From: Listeria floridensis FSL S10-1187
GTDB lineage: Bacteria > Bacillota > Bacilli > Lactobacillales > Listeriaceae
Length of the DNA stretch: 64,000 bases
Assembly (NCBI RefSeq): GCF_000525875.1
Contig: NZ_AODF01000009.1
Span: 1 to 64,000 of the forward strand
Direction of reading: 5' to 3'
Each line of letters starts with the position of its first letter. Positions within the stretch are counted from its first letter, which is position 1. Made by a program: the position numbers and the translations under genes. The notes beneath the pieces were generated by a model that worked only from the letters and a program-made list of their open reading frames with translations, was not told the origin of the DNA and made no database searches. This document shows, one piece after another, positions 1 through 8,215 of this stretch.

Positions 1-137
1 TGTTCGACAAGGGAATAGATAAAATCAAAATCAATCACCGCATCCACTTTTCGAACTAAATGGTCTTCTGGCACTAAATCATCCATGGAGATGGCCACCA
101 TTTGGTGGCGAATATCGTCTTGATGTTTGGATAACAT
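1..137 (-). CDS. IS1182-family transposase, N-terminal fragment
   Basis: The first 45 codons run from ATG at 137 to the window edge; no stop is reached, so the gene continues outside. The visible part contains MVAISMDDLVPEDHLVRK and VDAVIDFDFIY, the conserved N-terminal block (DUF772-type) of IS1182/ISL3-like DDE transposases. An AGAGGTG ribosome binding site precedes the ATG by 6-7 bases. The catalytic DDE domain is not in the window. Intactness cannot be judged. Confidence 0.8.
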   Translation of the reverse strand, partial: MLSKHQDDIRHQMVAISMDDLVPEDHLVRKVDAVIDFDFIYSLVE

Positions 138-176
138 GTTCTTCACCTCTTGTTTTTTATGTCTAGTTCTCTCCTT

Positions 177-205
177 AGTATAATCAAAAAAAAGACTGTA
201 AACAA
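177..205 (-). promoter_or_regulatory. Transposase promoter
   Basis: On the minus strand there is a -35 TTGTTT (200-205), a 17-base spacer and a -10 TATACT (177-182), about 40 bases before the transposase ATG. The -35 lies inside the inner arm of the terminator-like hairpin. Confidence 0.55.
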
Positions 206-234
206 AAGTTTTTTCACTACTTTGTCTACAGTCT
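186..234 (-). terminator. Hairpin plus T-run at the IS end
   Basis: The arms at 221-234 and 194-207 form a 14-base stem with one mismatch. On the minus strand it is followed by eight T residues (186-193), the form of an intrinsic terminator. Placed just inside the element end and pointing inward, it would block read-through transcription from flanking DNA into the transposase, a known way of limiting IS activity. Confidence 0.55.
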
Positions 235-236
235 GA

Positions 237-260
237 GTCTAGAAGTTATAACTTCTAGAC
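237..260. repeat. 24-bp perfect palindrome next to the IS end
   Basis: Positions 237-260 form a perfect palindrome with arms GTCTAGAAGTTA and TAACTTCTAGAC. It begins within three bases of the probable IS end and is followed by TTTTTC. It could be the target hairpin of the element, an older terminator, or an operator. CTAG occurs in both arms. Confidence 0.6.
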
Positions 261-519
261 TTTTTCTTGCCAACCAAAGAATATACAGGATTTAAAGATC
301 AAAAAAGCTTGTTTTTTGTCTATAATATAGTCTGAAATAAAATATCAAGCCCAAATATCATTTTAAGAGAAGTTAAGATATTTAATCTGTAGAGATGGTT
401 AGTTGATAAATAAAATACAATTATCAAATAATTAGTAAATATGTATATATTGCAAATGAATTACGTGATATAATTCATTTGTGATATTTAGATTAACAGA
501 ACAAGAAGGGAGCAACGAT
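261..519. other. AT-rich intergenic region with two inverted repeats
   Basis: No open reading frame is convincing. A 7-base inverted repeat TTGATAA/TTATCAA lies at 403-427. A perfect 10-base repeat AAATGAATTA/TAATTCATTT lies at 454-480, just upstream of the amidase ribosome binding site and overlapping a TATAAT at 470-475. TATAAT also occurs at 321-326, without a good -35. The second repeat could be a repressor site or a leader hairpin; this is inference. Confidence 0.35.
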
Positions 520-2730
520 ATGAAAAAGATAGCGAATTTATTACAAAAGGGAATTATTGGATTATTTGTTCTTGTCATCGTATTGGCGAGTATTCCTCAG
601 AAAGGAAATGCGACATATAGTCAAATAATTTCTGAGAGTGATGTCCACTATAGTATGGAGATAATAAAAACCGATATAACTTATAATATTTTTAAAGATG
701 GACCATATAACACGTCTGGGTCAACAAAATTGGTGAACTCTATTACCTATGTAGGGAAACCTTTGCAGGCAGTTAAAGAAAAGCTCGTAGACGATGGTCG
801 AACATGGATTAACTTTCAAGATTTAGAAGGAAATGAAATAGGATGGATAGATAAAAGAGCTATCAAACAGGGAGCGGATTTTCGAGTGATTACTTCATCT
901 AAGGATGTCAACTATGCCATGATGATAAAACGTACGGAGATTCTTTACAATGTATTTAAGAATGGCCCACATAATACGCCAAATGCTTCCTTGCTTACTC
1001 ATTCGTCCACTTATATCGGAAAAGAATGGCATGCGGTGAAGGAAGTAGTGACGGATAATGAAAGAACTTGGGTTCATTTTAAAGGTTTAGATGGAAAAGA
1101 AATAGGCTGGGTAGATAAGAATGTGGTTGAACAAGGAAAAGATTATCAAAAAATTATGAATCAAAAAGATGTCAACTATATGGCAACTATTAATTCGGAT
1201 CAGTATCAAATACATAAGAATGGACCAGATAACACGCCTAATTCATCGCTGTTAAGTAGTACGAAAGGGTATTTAAACGCTACTTTTCAAATTAGAAGAG
1301 AGGTGGTTACTAGCCAAAATGAAACCTGGCTATGGTTATGGTCTTTTGAGGGCTCTACATATAAGGAATTTGGTTGGGTGAATAAACGTGCGGTTAAACA
1401 AAATATTCCTTATATAGTAGTAGATAAAGAAGTTTCATCAACAAAGATTTTATCTAAAAAAGGAAGTAATGATATTCTGGGTGATGATGTCAATGTTATT
1501 AATGGGACTGGAACGAATTTTGATTCATCAGCCTATGTTTCTAAAACGGTACATGTTTTGAAAGAAAGGACATTAACTGTTACTTCAACTGGGAAAAAAT
1601 TTAATCTTTCATATATTAATATAGACGGAAAAGATTTAGGATGGATTGAGAGCAAATATCTCACCGATTTTTTGAATGAGCAGTCGACTGTGACCTCCAT
1701 AGAAAATGCTTTGCTAAAATATCTAGAGATGAATCATAATGGAATGGAAATTAATACAGATAAATTTGTTGAGTTTGCATTTGAACAATTGGAAGAAGAT
1801 AAGGATGAAGATCTAGCTTTAAGAGAGGACTATGAGGTGATAAGTGCCTATCTAAGTGAATATATTAATGCTTGCAATGAAAAAGAAGTGTATCCAGAAC
1901 TCGCAGATGCAACAAGTGAGCAAGAAGAGGAATCTGCTGATCTCGATGTTAATTTAGAGATTGAAGAAGTAACAAATAAAGAAGATCATACAAGTTCATT
2001 TGCAGCTGATTTAGACCCGATTGCTAGATCAGTTGACCATGAGATTATAGATTATAGTGAGGCTGCAGTAAAAGTTAATCCATCTTTATCACCATTAAAT
2101 GAAGAAAAAGATAAAACTATTGGAGAAGTAATTGGAAAAGCAGTTGAAGAAGAAATCGAGAATAATGATCTAGAGGTCAGCGAAGATGAGTTAATGAGAA
2201 AAGGCTATAATCGAAATAGAGCCATAGCTTATGCAAAAAAATGGTATAAGCAATATAATCAAAACTACAGAAGATTCGGTTCTGATTGTACGAACTTTGT
2301 TTCTCAATGTATTTATAATGGTGGAAAGCCAGAAAAGGTTTTGCGTCCTGTTCCTTGTAGAATATACAGCACAACGAAATACTGGTATAGTCAACACGTG
2401 TATATAAAAACTTACTACACATATAAAACCATTCAAGTTTCAACACCGTGGATAAATGTATCTGATTTTGCAAGTTACTGGTCAGGAAAACAGCCTGTTC
2501 GTTCATTTACAAATGTAAATTCAGCTATATCTTATGCAAGGCCAGGAGATGTAATTCAATTTAGGAAAAAAGGTGCTGGAAGATACTTCCACTCTACTCT
2601 TGCAGTTAGCAAAAGCGGAGGAACACTGAGGTTAGCAAGCCATACATCTAGTTACTTTAATAGAAGTATCCGAGATATTATGCAACAAAAAGCAATGAAG
2701 GGAGCCTCCATAAGAGTTATTAGATTTTAA
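520..2730 (+). CDS. Secreted GW-module surface protein with C-terminal amidase domain (Amidase_6 type)
   Basis: This 736-residue protein starts at ATG 520, chosen over an in-frame GTG at 481 because AAGGGAG lies just before it and a signal peptide follows (KK..., hydrophobic residues 9-24). Four SH3-like GW modules follow at about 35-117, 123-206, 211-296 and 300-384, with GW dipeptides near 109, 197, 286 and 375. Such modules bind lipoteichoic acid in Listeria InlB and Ami, so the protein should sit noncovalently on the wall. An acidic linker (about 390-560) leads to a domain starting YNRNRAIAYAKKW with DCTNFVSQ (Cys590) and a later His691. This matches the Cys/His papain-like putative amidase family. 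The likely role is peptidoglycan or peptide hydrolysis, with the substrate unknown. The small protein at 2743 follows 12 bases later. An IS lies upstream, and codon use is AT-richer than downstream genes, which suggests acquisition. Confidence 0.8.
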   Translation: MKKIANLLQKGIIGLFVLVIVLASIPQKGNATYSQIISESDVHYSMEIIKTDITYNIFKDGPYNTSGSTKLVNSITYVGKPLQAVKEKLVDDGRTWINFQDLEGNEIGWIDKRAIKQGADFRVITSSKDVNYAMMIKRTEILYNVFKNGPHNTPNASLLTHSSTYIGKEWHAVKEVVTDNERTWVHFKGLDGKEIGWVDKNVVEQGKDYQKIMNQKDVNYMATINSDQYQIHKNGPDNTPNSSLLSSTKGYLNATFQIRREVVTSQNETWLWLWSFEGSTYKEFGWVNKRAVKQNIPYIVVDKEVSSTKILSKKGSNDILGDDVNVINGTGTNFDSSAYVSKTVHVLKERTLTVTSTGKKFNLSYINIDGKDLGWIESKYLTDFLNEQSTVTSIENALLKYLEMNHNGMEINTDKFVEFAFEQLEEDKDEDLALREDYEVISAYLSEYINACNEKEVYPELADATSEQEEESADLDVNLEIEEVTNKEDHTSSFAADLDPIARSVDHEIIDYSEAAVKVNPSLSPLNEEKDKTIGEVIGKAVEEEIENNDLEVSEDELMRKGYNRNRAIAYAKKWYKQYNQNYRRFGSDCTNFVSQCIYNGGKPEKVLRPVPCRIYSTTKYWYSQHVYIKTYYTYKTIQVSTPWINVSDFASYWSGKQPVRSFTNVNSAISYARPGDVIQFRKKGAGRYFHSTLAVSKSGGTLRLASHTSSYFNRSIRDIMQQKAMKGASIRVIRF

Positions 2731-2742
2731 GAGGAGAAGAAT

Positions 2743-3198
2743 ATGAAAAAAAGATATTTATTTTTAAGCATAGCCATATTGATTATGGGAGGTTTTATGA
2801 TTTTTTCTTATCTTCAACCGCCAATCATTGAAGGGCAAAGCTCAAATTGGAAAATTAAATATGAACCAAGAAAAGGGGATGAAGCGGATTCAGAAAAATT
2901 TCCTTGGACTGGAACTATAAAATGGAAAAAAATTGGAGACGTAAAGCTAATCAAGATTGAACAAATCGTTGGAGGGGAAACTTATCCGTTATTTGATGGG
3001 GATATGTTAAAAAAGGGAGAGGGAAATTTTGATGGAAAAACTTTGACTGATAGTGAAACTTATTATAATCCTCCCCAAAAAACAGAACTAAAGCAATCTA
3101 CTTATTATAAAATTATGTGGGAAAAAGATGGGAAGAAGATTTCAGAGAAGATCAAGCTTCAATGGAAAAAACGATTATTTGTGAAACCTTTATTTTGA
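2743..3198 (+). CDS. Small membrane-anchored extracellular protein, unknown function
   Basis: This 151-residue protein starts at ATG 2743 after GAGGAG, 12 bases downstream of the GW amidase, so the two are probably cotranscribed. It has a Lys-rich start, one hydrophobic segment (about 5-24), then an extracellular part rich in Lys, Trp and Tyr (WTGTIKWKKIGDVKLIKI at about 55-72). There is no lipobox cysteine, so it is either an N-terminally anchored membrane protein or a secreted protein. I recognise no family with certainty. Its place suggests a partner, chaperone or inhibitor of the amidase, but nothing in the sequence proves that. Confidence 0.65.
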   Translation: MKKRYLFLSIAILIMGGFMIFSYLQPPIIEGQSSNWKIKYEPRKGDEADSEKFPWTGTIKWKKIGDVKLIKIEQIVGGETYPLFDGDMLKKGEGNFDGKTLTDSETYYNPPQKTELKQSTYYKIMWEKDGKKISEKIKLQWKKRLFVKPLF

Positions 3199-3212
3199 CT
3201 TGTTAATGATCT

Positions 3213-3248
3213 AAAAAGCAGGCTGTCTAAAATCAGTCTGCTTTTTAG
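3213..3248 (+). terminator. Terminator after the GW-amidase pair
   Basis: Stem AAAAAGCAG (3213-3221) pairs with CTGCTTTTT (3238-3246); the T-run forms the distal arm. Confidence 0.75.
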
Positions 3249-3557
3249 TGCCAATAGGAGGAGTATAAGCTATGGACCTAGTCATCACTGGGTGTGGTTT
3301 GTCAATGTTATGTGGCATTTGACCTGGCCAAAAAGTAGATGCTTTTCATTTATTAAGAGTAGTTTATCTGTTGAGATTTAAAAAGGAGTAGGAAATCGAA
3401 AAAACAATGAGAACTTTTTTCTTTTCATTTCACCCAAAAATTATCGATATATTGTCCATAGACTCCGACAAACTAATCTATGACCGGTATATCTAGTTTG
3501 TTTAAGTTACGGCACAATAATATGGAAATTAGAAAGAATGTATTCCGAAAGTGCAGT
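3249..3557. other. Intergenic region without a credible gene
   Basis: An AGGAGGAG ribosome binding site precedes an ATG near 3273, but the frame stops after 16 codons. AAAAGGAG near 3380 has no frame after it. This looks like decayed sequence at the edge of the accessory segment. In L. monocytogenes the two-component system downstream neighbours recD2; no recD2 sequence is seen here. Confidence 0.4.
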
Positions 3558-3598
3558 CAAAAACGACAATCCCGTTTTTTCATTCCGGGATTGTCGTT
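3558..3598 (-). terminator. Terminator of the two-component operon
   Basis: The 13-base arms at 3562-3574 and 3586-3598 pair perfectly around an 11-base loop. On the minus strand they are followed by a T-run. It lies just downstream of the histidine kinase stop. Confidence 0.75.
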
Positions 3599-3612
3599 TC
3601 CGTTTAGTCGCA

Positions 3613-5047
3613 TTATTCATCTTGATCAGGGTCGGCAAAGTTCGGTAGTCGAATTTCAAAGGTTGACCCTTTACTTGGCGCGCTTGAAACGGAAATAGAG
3701 CCGCCATGTGCTTTTACAAGCTGTTCAACAATCGAAAGTCCAATCCCAGATTCGCCGTAGCGGGTACTTGTGCGCGATAGATCGGCCTTGTAGAACCGGT
3801 CCCAAATCTGTTCAAGTTCTTTCGGGTCCATCCCAATTCCCGTATCTTCAATCTCGATGATGGTTTCCTTGTAATCACTTTTTCCTCGCAAAGTAATCGT
3901 TCCGTTTTCTGTAAATTGAATACTGTTCTTAAGAATATTAATCAACACTTGTGTCAATCGGTCATAATCAGCATAAACGGTTAAATCGCGTTCGACATCA
4001 ATCCGCAGCTCGTCTTTTTTTTGCATTAGCAAGCGGTTCAAGCTGTTCCATGAGCAGTTCAGCAATCGACTTGACCGAAAAACGTGTTTTATACAGCTTA
4101 ATTTTATTAGATCGAATACGTTCATAATCCAAGTTTTCATTGACAAGTTTCGTTAAGCGCCGTGATTCTTTATCAATCAAATGAATAACTCGTTTTGTTT
4201 CACTTTCAGGAATCACATCATTGACAAGTCCTTCGGTTAAACCGGAAATCGTTGTTAGCGGTGTGCGCATTTCATGCGAAACATCCGCAATGAATTGACG
4301 CCGCCTTTTTTCTTGCCGTTCTACTTCTTCACGTGAGGCAGAAAGAGTTTTTGTCATTTGATTAAAGTCGGAGGCAAGTTCGCCGATTTCATCCCAATTA
4401 TTTTCTCTTAGGCGTGTTTCATAGTCACCAGCGATAACGCGTTTCGTTGCGTCACGTAGACGATTAATCCGATTGACTTGCAGTTTTGCGAGAATAGCGC
4501 TTAGAATCAACGCAATCGCAATGGAAAGCAGAATCGTAAAGAACATGTAGCGGTTAATCGCATCGATTACTTTTTCAGTGCCGCTGATCGGCGAGTTTAA
4601 AATGATTGAACCGAGGTAGGTGTCACCGTTCATCAGTGGGACGTAAACAACAGACATTTCTTGGTTAAACCTGTTGTCCACTTTGATGGTTACGGTTTTT
4701 CCGTTCTTCAGTTTTTTCGTATCGCTTTCTGAGATTTTAAAATCAGGCGGAAGCGGACGGCTTGAGGCCGGGAATAGCGTTTCATTGCTTTCGTTTAAAA
4801 GGGTATAACGAATGTCATTTACATCTAAAACGCGCTGATAAGCTTCAAGTGTCGAAAGCGTCTGATCACCGGCCGCGTGCTTTAACTCAGCACTGATTTT
4901 CTCGCCGTAATTAGTGAGTACCTCTACTTGCGATTCATAGAAGTAGTTTTTTAAAAACTGAGAAACAAGCAGTCCAATCAACAGACAAGTCACCAGTAAA
5001 ATAATAAACTGGGTTAAAAAAAGCTGGTAAAGATATTTAAACTTCAC
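3613..5047 (-). CDS. Sensor histidine kinase (frameshifted)
   Basis: About 477 residues once one frameshift is bridged. A TM segment at about 10-30, an extracellular sensor of about 130 residues and a second TM near 165-185 lead to HAMP, HisKA with DVSHEMRTPLTT (phospho-acceptor His258) and HATPase_c with a typical N box, ENGTITL and DTGIGM, ending with a G2 box. The start is GTG 5047. The reading frame breaks at the T8 run 4015-4022; both sides are otherwise intact, so an artefact is likely. It lies 6 bases downstream of the response regulator and divergent from an ABC transporter, an arrangement seen for peptide- and antibiotic-sensing systems. The EGD-e counterpart by position is lmo1508. 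Confidence 0.85.
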
Positions 5048-5053
5048 AGCGCA

Positions 5054-5749
5054 TCATTCCGTTTCGTCAAATTTATAGCCGACACCCCAAATCGTATGAA
5101 GAAAAAGATGTTCATCAGTGGCAAGCTTTTTCCGTAGCCGTTTAATATGAACATCTACAGTGCGTTCATCACCGTAAAACTGATAACCCCAAACACGTTC
5201 CAAAAGTTGCTCGCGTGAAAAGACTTGGCGCGGGTGCTCCATCAAAAAGCACACAAGATCAAACTCTTTTGGCGTCAATGCTTCAAGGGGTTTTCCTTCA
5301 TAAAATATTTCGCGGGTTGACTTGTTTACTGTAAAATATGTGGTTTTCAGCAAATCTTTTTCTGCTGGATCATCAGTGTCGCCTGATTGGTTTTTTCCAC
5401 GTCGTGATACAGCTTTAATCCGTGCGATTAAAGCGAGCGGACTAAATGGTTTTGTCACATAATCATCTGCCCCCATGTCAAGCCCGAGAACTTGATCAGA
5501 TTCCGATTCTTTGGCTGTCAAAATGATAATTGGTACTTGGCTGATTTCACGAACCTTTCGGCAAATGGTCATTCCATCCATCGATGGCAACATTAAATCA
5601 ATAATTAAGAGATCAAAATCTTCTTTTAGGAAGCGTTCATAGCCTTCTTTGCCATCATGAATAAATGTCGCTTCAATTTGCTCTTTTAAAAAGAAAAGTT
5701 CCATCATTTGTGTCACACTTTCGTTGTCTTCGATCATTAAGAGTTTCAT
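5054..5749 (-). CDS. OmpR/PhoB-family response regulator
   Basis: 231 residues with an N-terminal receiver domain (acidic residues near 7-8, phosphoacceptor Asp51 in LIIDLMLPSMDG, conserved Thr in ILTAK and Lys in VTKPF) and a C-terminal winged-helix Trans_reg_C domain with GYQFYGDERTVDVHIKRLRKK. ATG 5749 was chosen over GTG 5761 because GAGGTGGGG precedes it at the right distance. It is the first gene of the minus-strand unit with the kinase at 5047. Likely targets are its own operon and the divergent transporter; by position it corresponds to lmo1507 of EGD-e. Confidence 0.9.
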   Translation of the reverse strand: MKLLMIEDNESVTQMMELFFLKEQIEATFIHDGKEGYERFLKEDFDLLIIDLMLPSMDGMTICRKVREISQVPIIILTAKESESDQVLGLDMGADDYVTKPFSPLALIARIKAVSRRGKNQSGDTDDPAEKDLLKTTYFTVNKSTREIFYEGKPLEALTPKEFDLVCFLMEHPRQVFSREQLLERVWGYQFYGDERTVDVHIKRLRKKLATDEHLFLHTIWGVGYKFDETE

Positions 5750-5902
5750 GATTATCCCCACCTCACTCTTTAAAAGTAGCTTAAAAAAACCGTTTTCGCA
5801 AGTCTTTATAATAAGTTTAAAAATGTTAACACAGTTTGTTCATTATTTATTCATGAATTCCTTTTAAGATGGGTTTTGTAACCGAGAATGGAGGAATCAT
5901 AC
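5750..5902. promoter_or_regulatory. Divergent control region between regulator and transporter
   Basis: This 153-base region must hold both promoters. TTCAT occurs at 5839-5843 and 5850-5854, an 11-base direct repeat, the spacing typical of sites bound by OmpR-family dimers. The region is AT-rich, with TTATAATAAG near 5808-5817. Assignment of individual -10 and -35 elements is uncertain. Confidence 0.35.
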
Positions 5903-7480
5903 ATGAACTTTATCAAACGTGCTTTTTGGAGTATAAAAGCAAGGCTCGGGCGGTCAATTTTACTTTTTATTATCTTTACGATCGTTTCAGTACTTGTTCT
6001 ATCAGGATTTACGATACAATCAGCCGCAAATAAAGCAAGCGAGCTCGCAAGAAAAGAACTTGGCGGAACCGTCACGCTAAGCTATGATCGTGAAAAACAA
6101 ATGCAGGCGGCTCAACAAGAAAATTCAAATTCTTCGAGTGAATCGAGTTCGTCTACTGAAAAAACACGGCCGTCTTTTCGTACAACACCGGTCAAACTTT
6201 CAGCAGCAGAGAGCCTAGCTAAGCTCGATCACGTCGACAGCTATAATTTTTATTCAAGTACACAAGCACTCGCGAAGAACTTCGAGCCTGTCAAATCGAG
6301 CGGTGATACTTCGCAATCGGATGAAAGTAGCAATACATCAACAAGCGACAGCTCGAGTTCGGCAAATGAAGCAATGCCCGGCGGCGGATCGGTGGATGAC
6401 GGGAACAGACCGCAAATGGTACAAGCTGATCTCAGTGTGAGCGGTGTACTCAACTCGGCAACTTCTACTGATTTTACAGGAGACTCGGCAGCGAAAATTA
6501 CAAGTGGACGCGCGATTACAGCAAGCGATGTGGGCAAAAAAGTGGTAATCGTTGAGGAAACACTTGCAGAGCAAAATGAATGGAAAGTCGGCGATACAAT
6601 TGAAATTCAGTCGAGCGACGAAGCAACAACAGTAGCACTTAAAATCGTTGGGATTTACAAAGCAAGGGATACGGGGACAAGTAACGACATGGCGAATAAC
6701 TTCTCATTCCTTAATCCGTACAATAAAATTTATGTTCCATACACAGCCGCGAATACACTAAAAGGCTCCGACTACACGGATACGGTTGATTCGGCTGTTT
6801 ATACGATGGATGACGCAGCTAACATTTCAAGTTTTGAAGCAGTAGCTAAAAAAGTGAAAACGGTCGACTGGGACGAATTTAAACTGGATGCAAATGACAC
6901 GCTGTATAAACAAATGGTTGGTCCAATTGAAAATGTAGCATCATTTTCGAAAAATGTCGTATATATCGTGTCGATCGCAGGAATTTTGATTTTAGCGCTT
7001 CTAGTGATGATGCAAATTCGGGAACGCAAATACGAAATGGGTGTTCTGCTTTCAATCGGTGAAAAGAAAACGAAATTGCTTGGTCAATTTTTCGTTGAAA
7101 TCTTCATCGTGGCTCTAATTTCCTTTGTAGTTGCGGGTCTTGCAAGTCCGTTTGTAGCACAAGTGGCCGGCAATCAACTACTCGAACAGCAAAATGCAAG
7201 TGCTGAAACAGCCACGTCGAACAGTTCTTCTTCGCAAGGACGTCAAAGCGGTGGACCAGGCGGAAACGGAGGCGGCGGACCGTTTGGAAATGCTAGTCAA
7301 ACGCTGCAAAACTTAACACAAAACCAAGAAGAGATCAAAGAACTAAACATTCAAGTCACGCCGAAAGAACTTGCGAAAATGGCAGGAATCGGCTTTGTCA
7401 TTGCCTTTATCTCGGTTGTTCTACCTGGAATCACGATTTTGCGTATGAATCCCAAAACGATACTGACGAAACAGGAGTGA
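5903..7480 (+). CDS. MacB/FtsX-type ABC transporter permease with long low-complexity loops
   Basis: 525 residues starting at ATG 5903, preceded by GGAGG; an upstream ATG at 5888 is too close to that site. The MacB layout is clear: one N-terminal TM (about 15-40), a large extracellular domain, then three TMs in the C-terminal part (about 345-375, 405-430, 490-515) with the FtsX motif RERKYEMGVLLSIGEKK. Two loops are unusual: Ser/Thr/Glu-rich stretches (about 75-95 and 135-155) and a Gly/Ser/Asn-rich insertion near 435-475. The ATPase follows after 6 bases. Such transporters export peptides or confer resistance to them, and the divergent two-component system probably controls it. Substrate unknown; counterpart lmo1506 by position. 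Confidence 0.85.
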   Translation: MNFIKRAFWSIKARLGRSILLFIIFTIVSVLVLSGFTIQSAANKASELARKELGGTVTLSYDREKQMQAAQQENSNSSSESSSSTEKTRPSFRTTPVKLSAAESLAKLDHVDSYNFYSSTQALAKNFEPVKSSGDTSQSDESSNTSTSDSSSSANEAMPGGGSVDDGNRPQMVQADLSVSGVLNSATSTDFTGDSAAKITSGRAITASDVGKKVVIVEETLAEQNEWKVGDTIEIQSSDEATTVALKIVGIYKARDTGTSNDMANNFSFLNPYNKIYVPYTAANTLKGSDYTDTVDSAVYTMDDAANISSFEAVAKKVKTVDWDEFKLDANDTLYKQMVGPIENVASFSKNVVYIVSIAGILILALLVMMQIRERKYEMGVLLSIGEKKTKLLGQFFVEIFIVALISFVVAGLASPFVAQVAGNQLLEQQNASAETATSNSSSSQGRQSGGPGGNGGGGPFGNASQTLQNLTQNQEEIKELNIQVTPKELAKMAGIGFVIAFISVVLPGITILRMNPKTILTKQE

Positions 7481-7486
7481 TCTGCG

Positions 7487-8184
7487 ATGAAAAAAATATT
7501 AACATTTGAAGATGTCGGATACTGGTATAAAACGAAAGAAGAATCAATTCTCGAAAATATCAATTATTCGTTTGAAGAAGAAACATTTTATACAGTCGTG
7601 GGCAGTTCAGGTTCAGGAAAGACGACCTTTTTATCGCTCGCAGCAGGACTTGATCGTCCTAAATCAGGAGGAATTTTTTATGAGGGAAGTTCACTGGAGC
7701 AGATTGGATTGTCCAATTACCGCAACAAATTTGTCTCCGTTGTTTTTCAAAGTTATAACCTCTTAACTTATATGACGGCACTTCAAAATGTGATGACAGC
7801 TATGGAAATCACAAAAGTGTCGCATCCGAATAAAAAAAGATTTTGCGCTTTCGATGCTCGAAAAAGTCGGGATTGATGAAAAAAAAAGCGCGTCAGAAAG
7901 TCTTAACACTTAGCGGCGGACAGCAGCAACGGGTTTCGATTGCCCGAGCACTCAGCACTGAAACGAATTTGATTGTGGCTGATGAACCAACTGGGAATCT
8001 AGATGAACGCACAAGTAAAGAAATTGTCAAACTGTTTCAAGATCTTGCCCATGTTGACGGCAAAACGATCATCATGGTAACGCATGATCCGGAAATTTCA
8101 AGGGTTTCTGATGTCAAACTGACGCTTAAAAATGGCTCATTTTCATCCAATGTGCAAAAAGATACACTCGTAATTAACAGTTGA
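7487..8184 (+). CDS. ABC transporter ATP-binding protein (SalX/LolD class, frameshifted)
   Basis: About 231 residues when two breaks are bridged. Walker [11 protein letters not shown]-loop (VFQSYNLL), signature [15 protein letters not shown], Walker [14 protein letters not shown] and the H-loop VTHD are all present, typical of ATPases paired with MacB-type permeases. The frame shifts at A7 7832-7838 and again at A9 7879-7887, and one base fewer at each gives a continuous domain ([20 protein letters not shown]). It is the partner of the permease ending at 7480. The alaS promoter begins inside its last codons. Confidence 0.88.
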
Positions 8185-8209
8185 CAACGAAAGCGAGCTT
8201 CTCTATAAT
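8181..8209 (+). promoter_or_regulatory. alaS promoter
   Basis: A full consensus sigma-A promoter: TTGACA 8181-8186, 17-base spacer, TATAAT 8204-8209. Transcription should start near 8216, giving a leader of about 265 bases before alaS. Confidence 0.85.
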
Positions 8210-8215
8210 TTGATG

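Larger units (their letters stand above)
1..236 (-). mobile_element. 5' end of an IS1182-family insertion sequence
   Basis: The window opens inside a transposase gene on the minus strand, and its upstream terminal region ends near 234-236. Reading the minus strand, the end begins AGACTGTAGACAAAG, which is the outer arm of a stem-loop (186-234), followed by a promoter and the transposase start. The rest of the element lies beyond base 1, so the other end and any target duplication cannot be seen. The family call rests on the transposase N-terminus; the exact terminus is inferred from the repeat. Confidence 0.7.

Noticed and set aside
3273-3323. 16-codon frame after AGGAGGAG
   Set aside because: Too short to support as a gene; nothing resembling it is known to me and no promoter is visible.
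3480-3698. 72-codon plus-strand frame over the end of the kinase gene
   Set aside because: It spans the kinase terminator hairpin and antisense kinase sequence and has no ribosome binding site.
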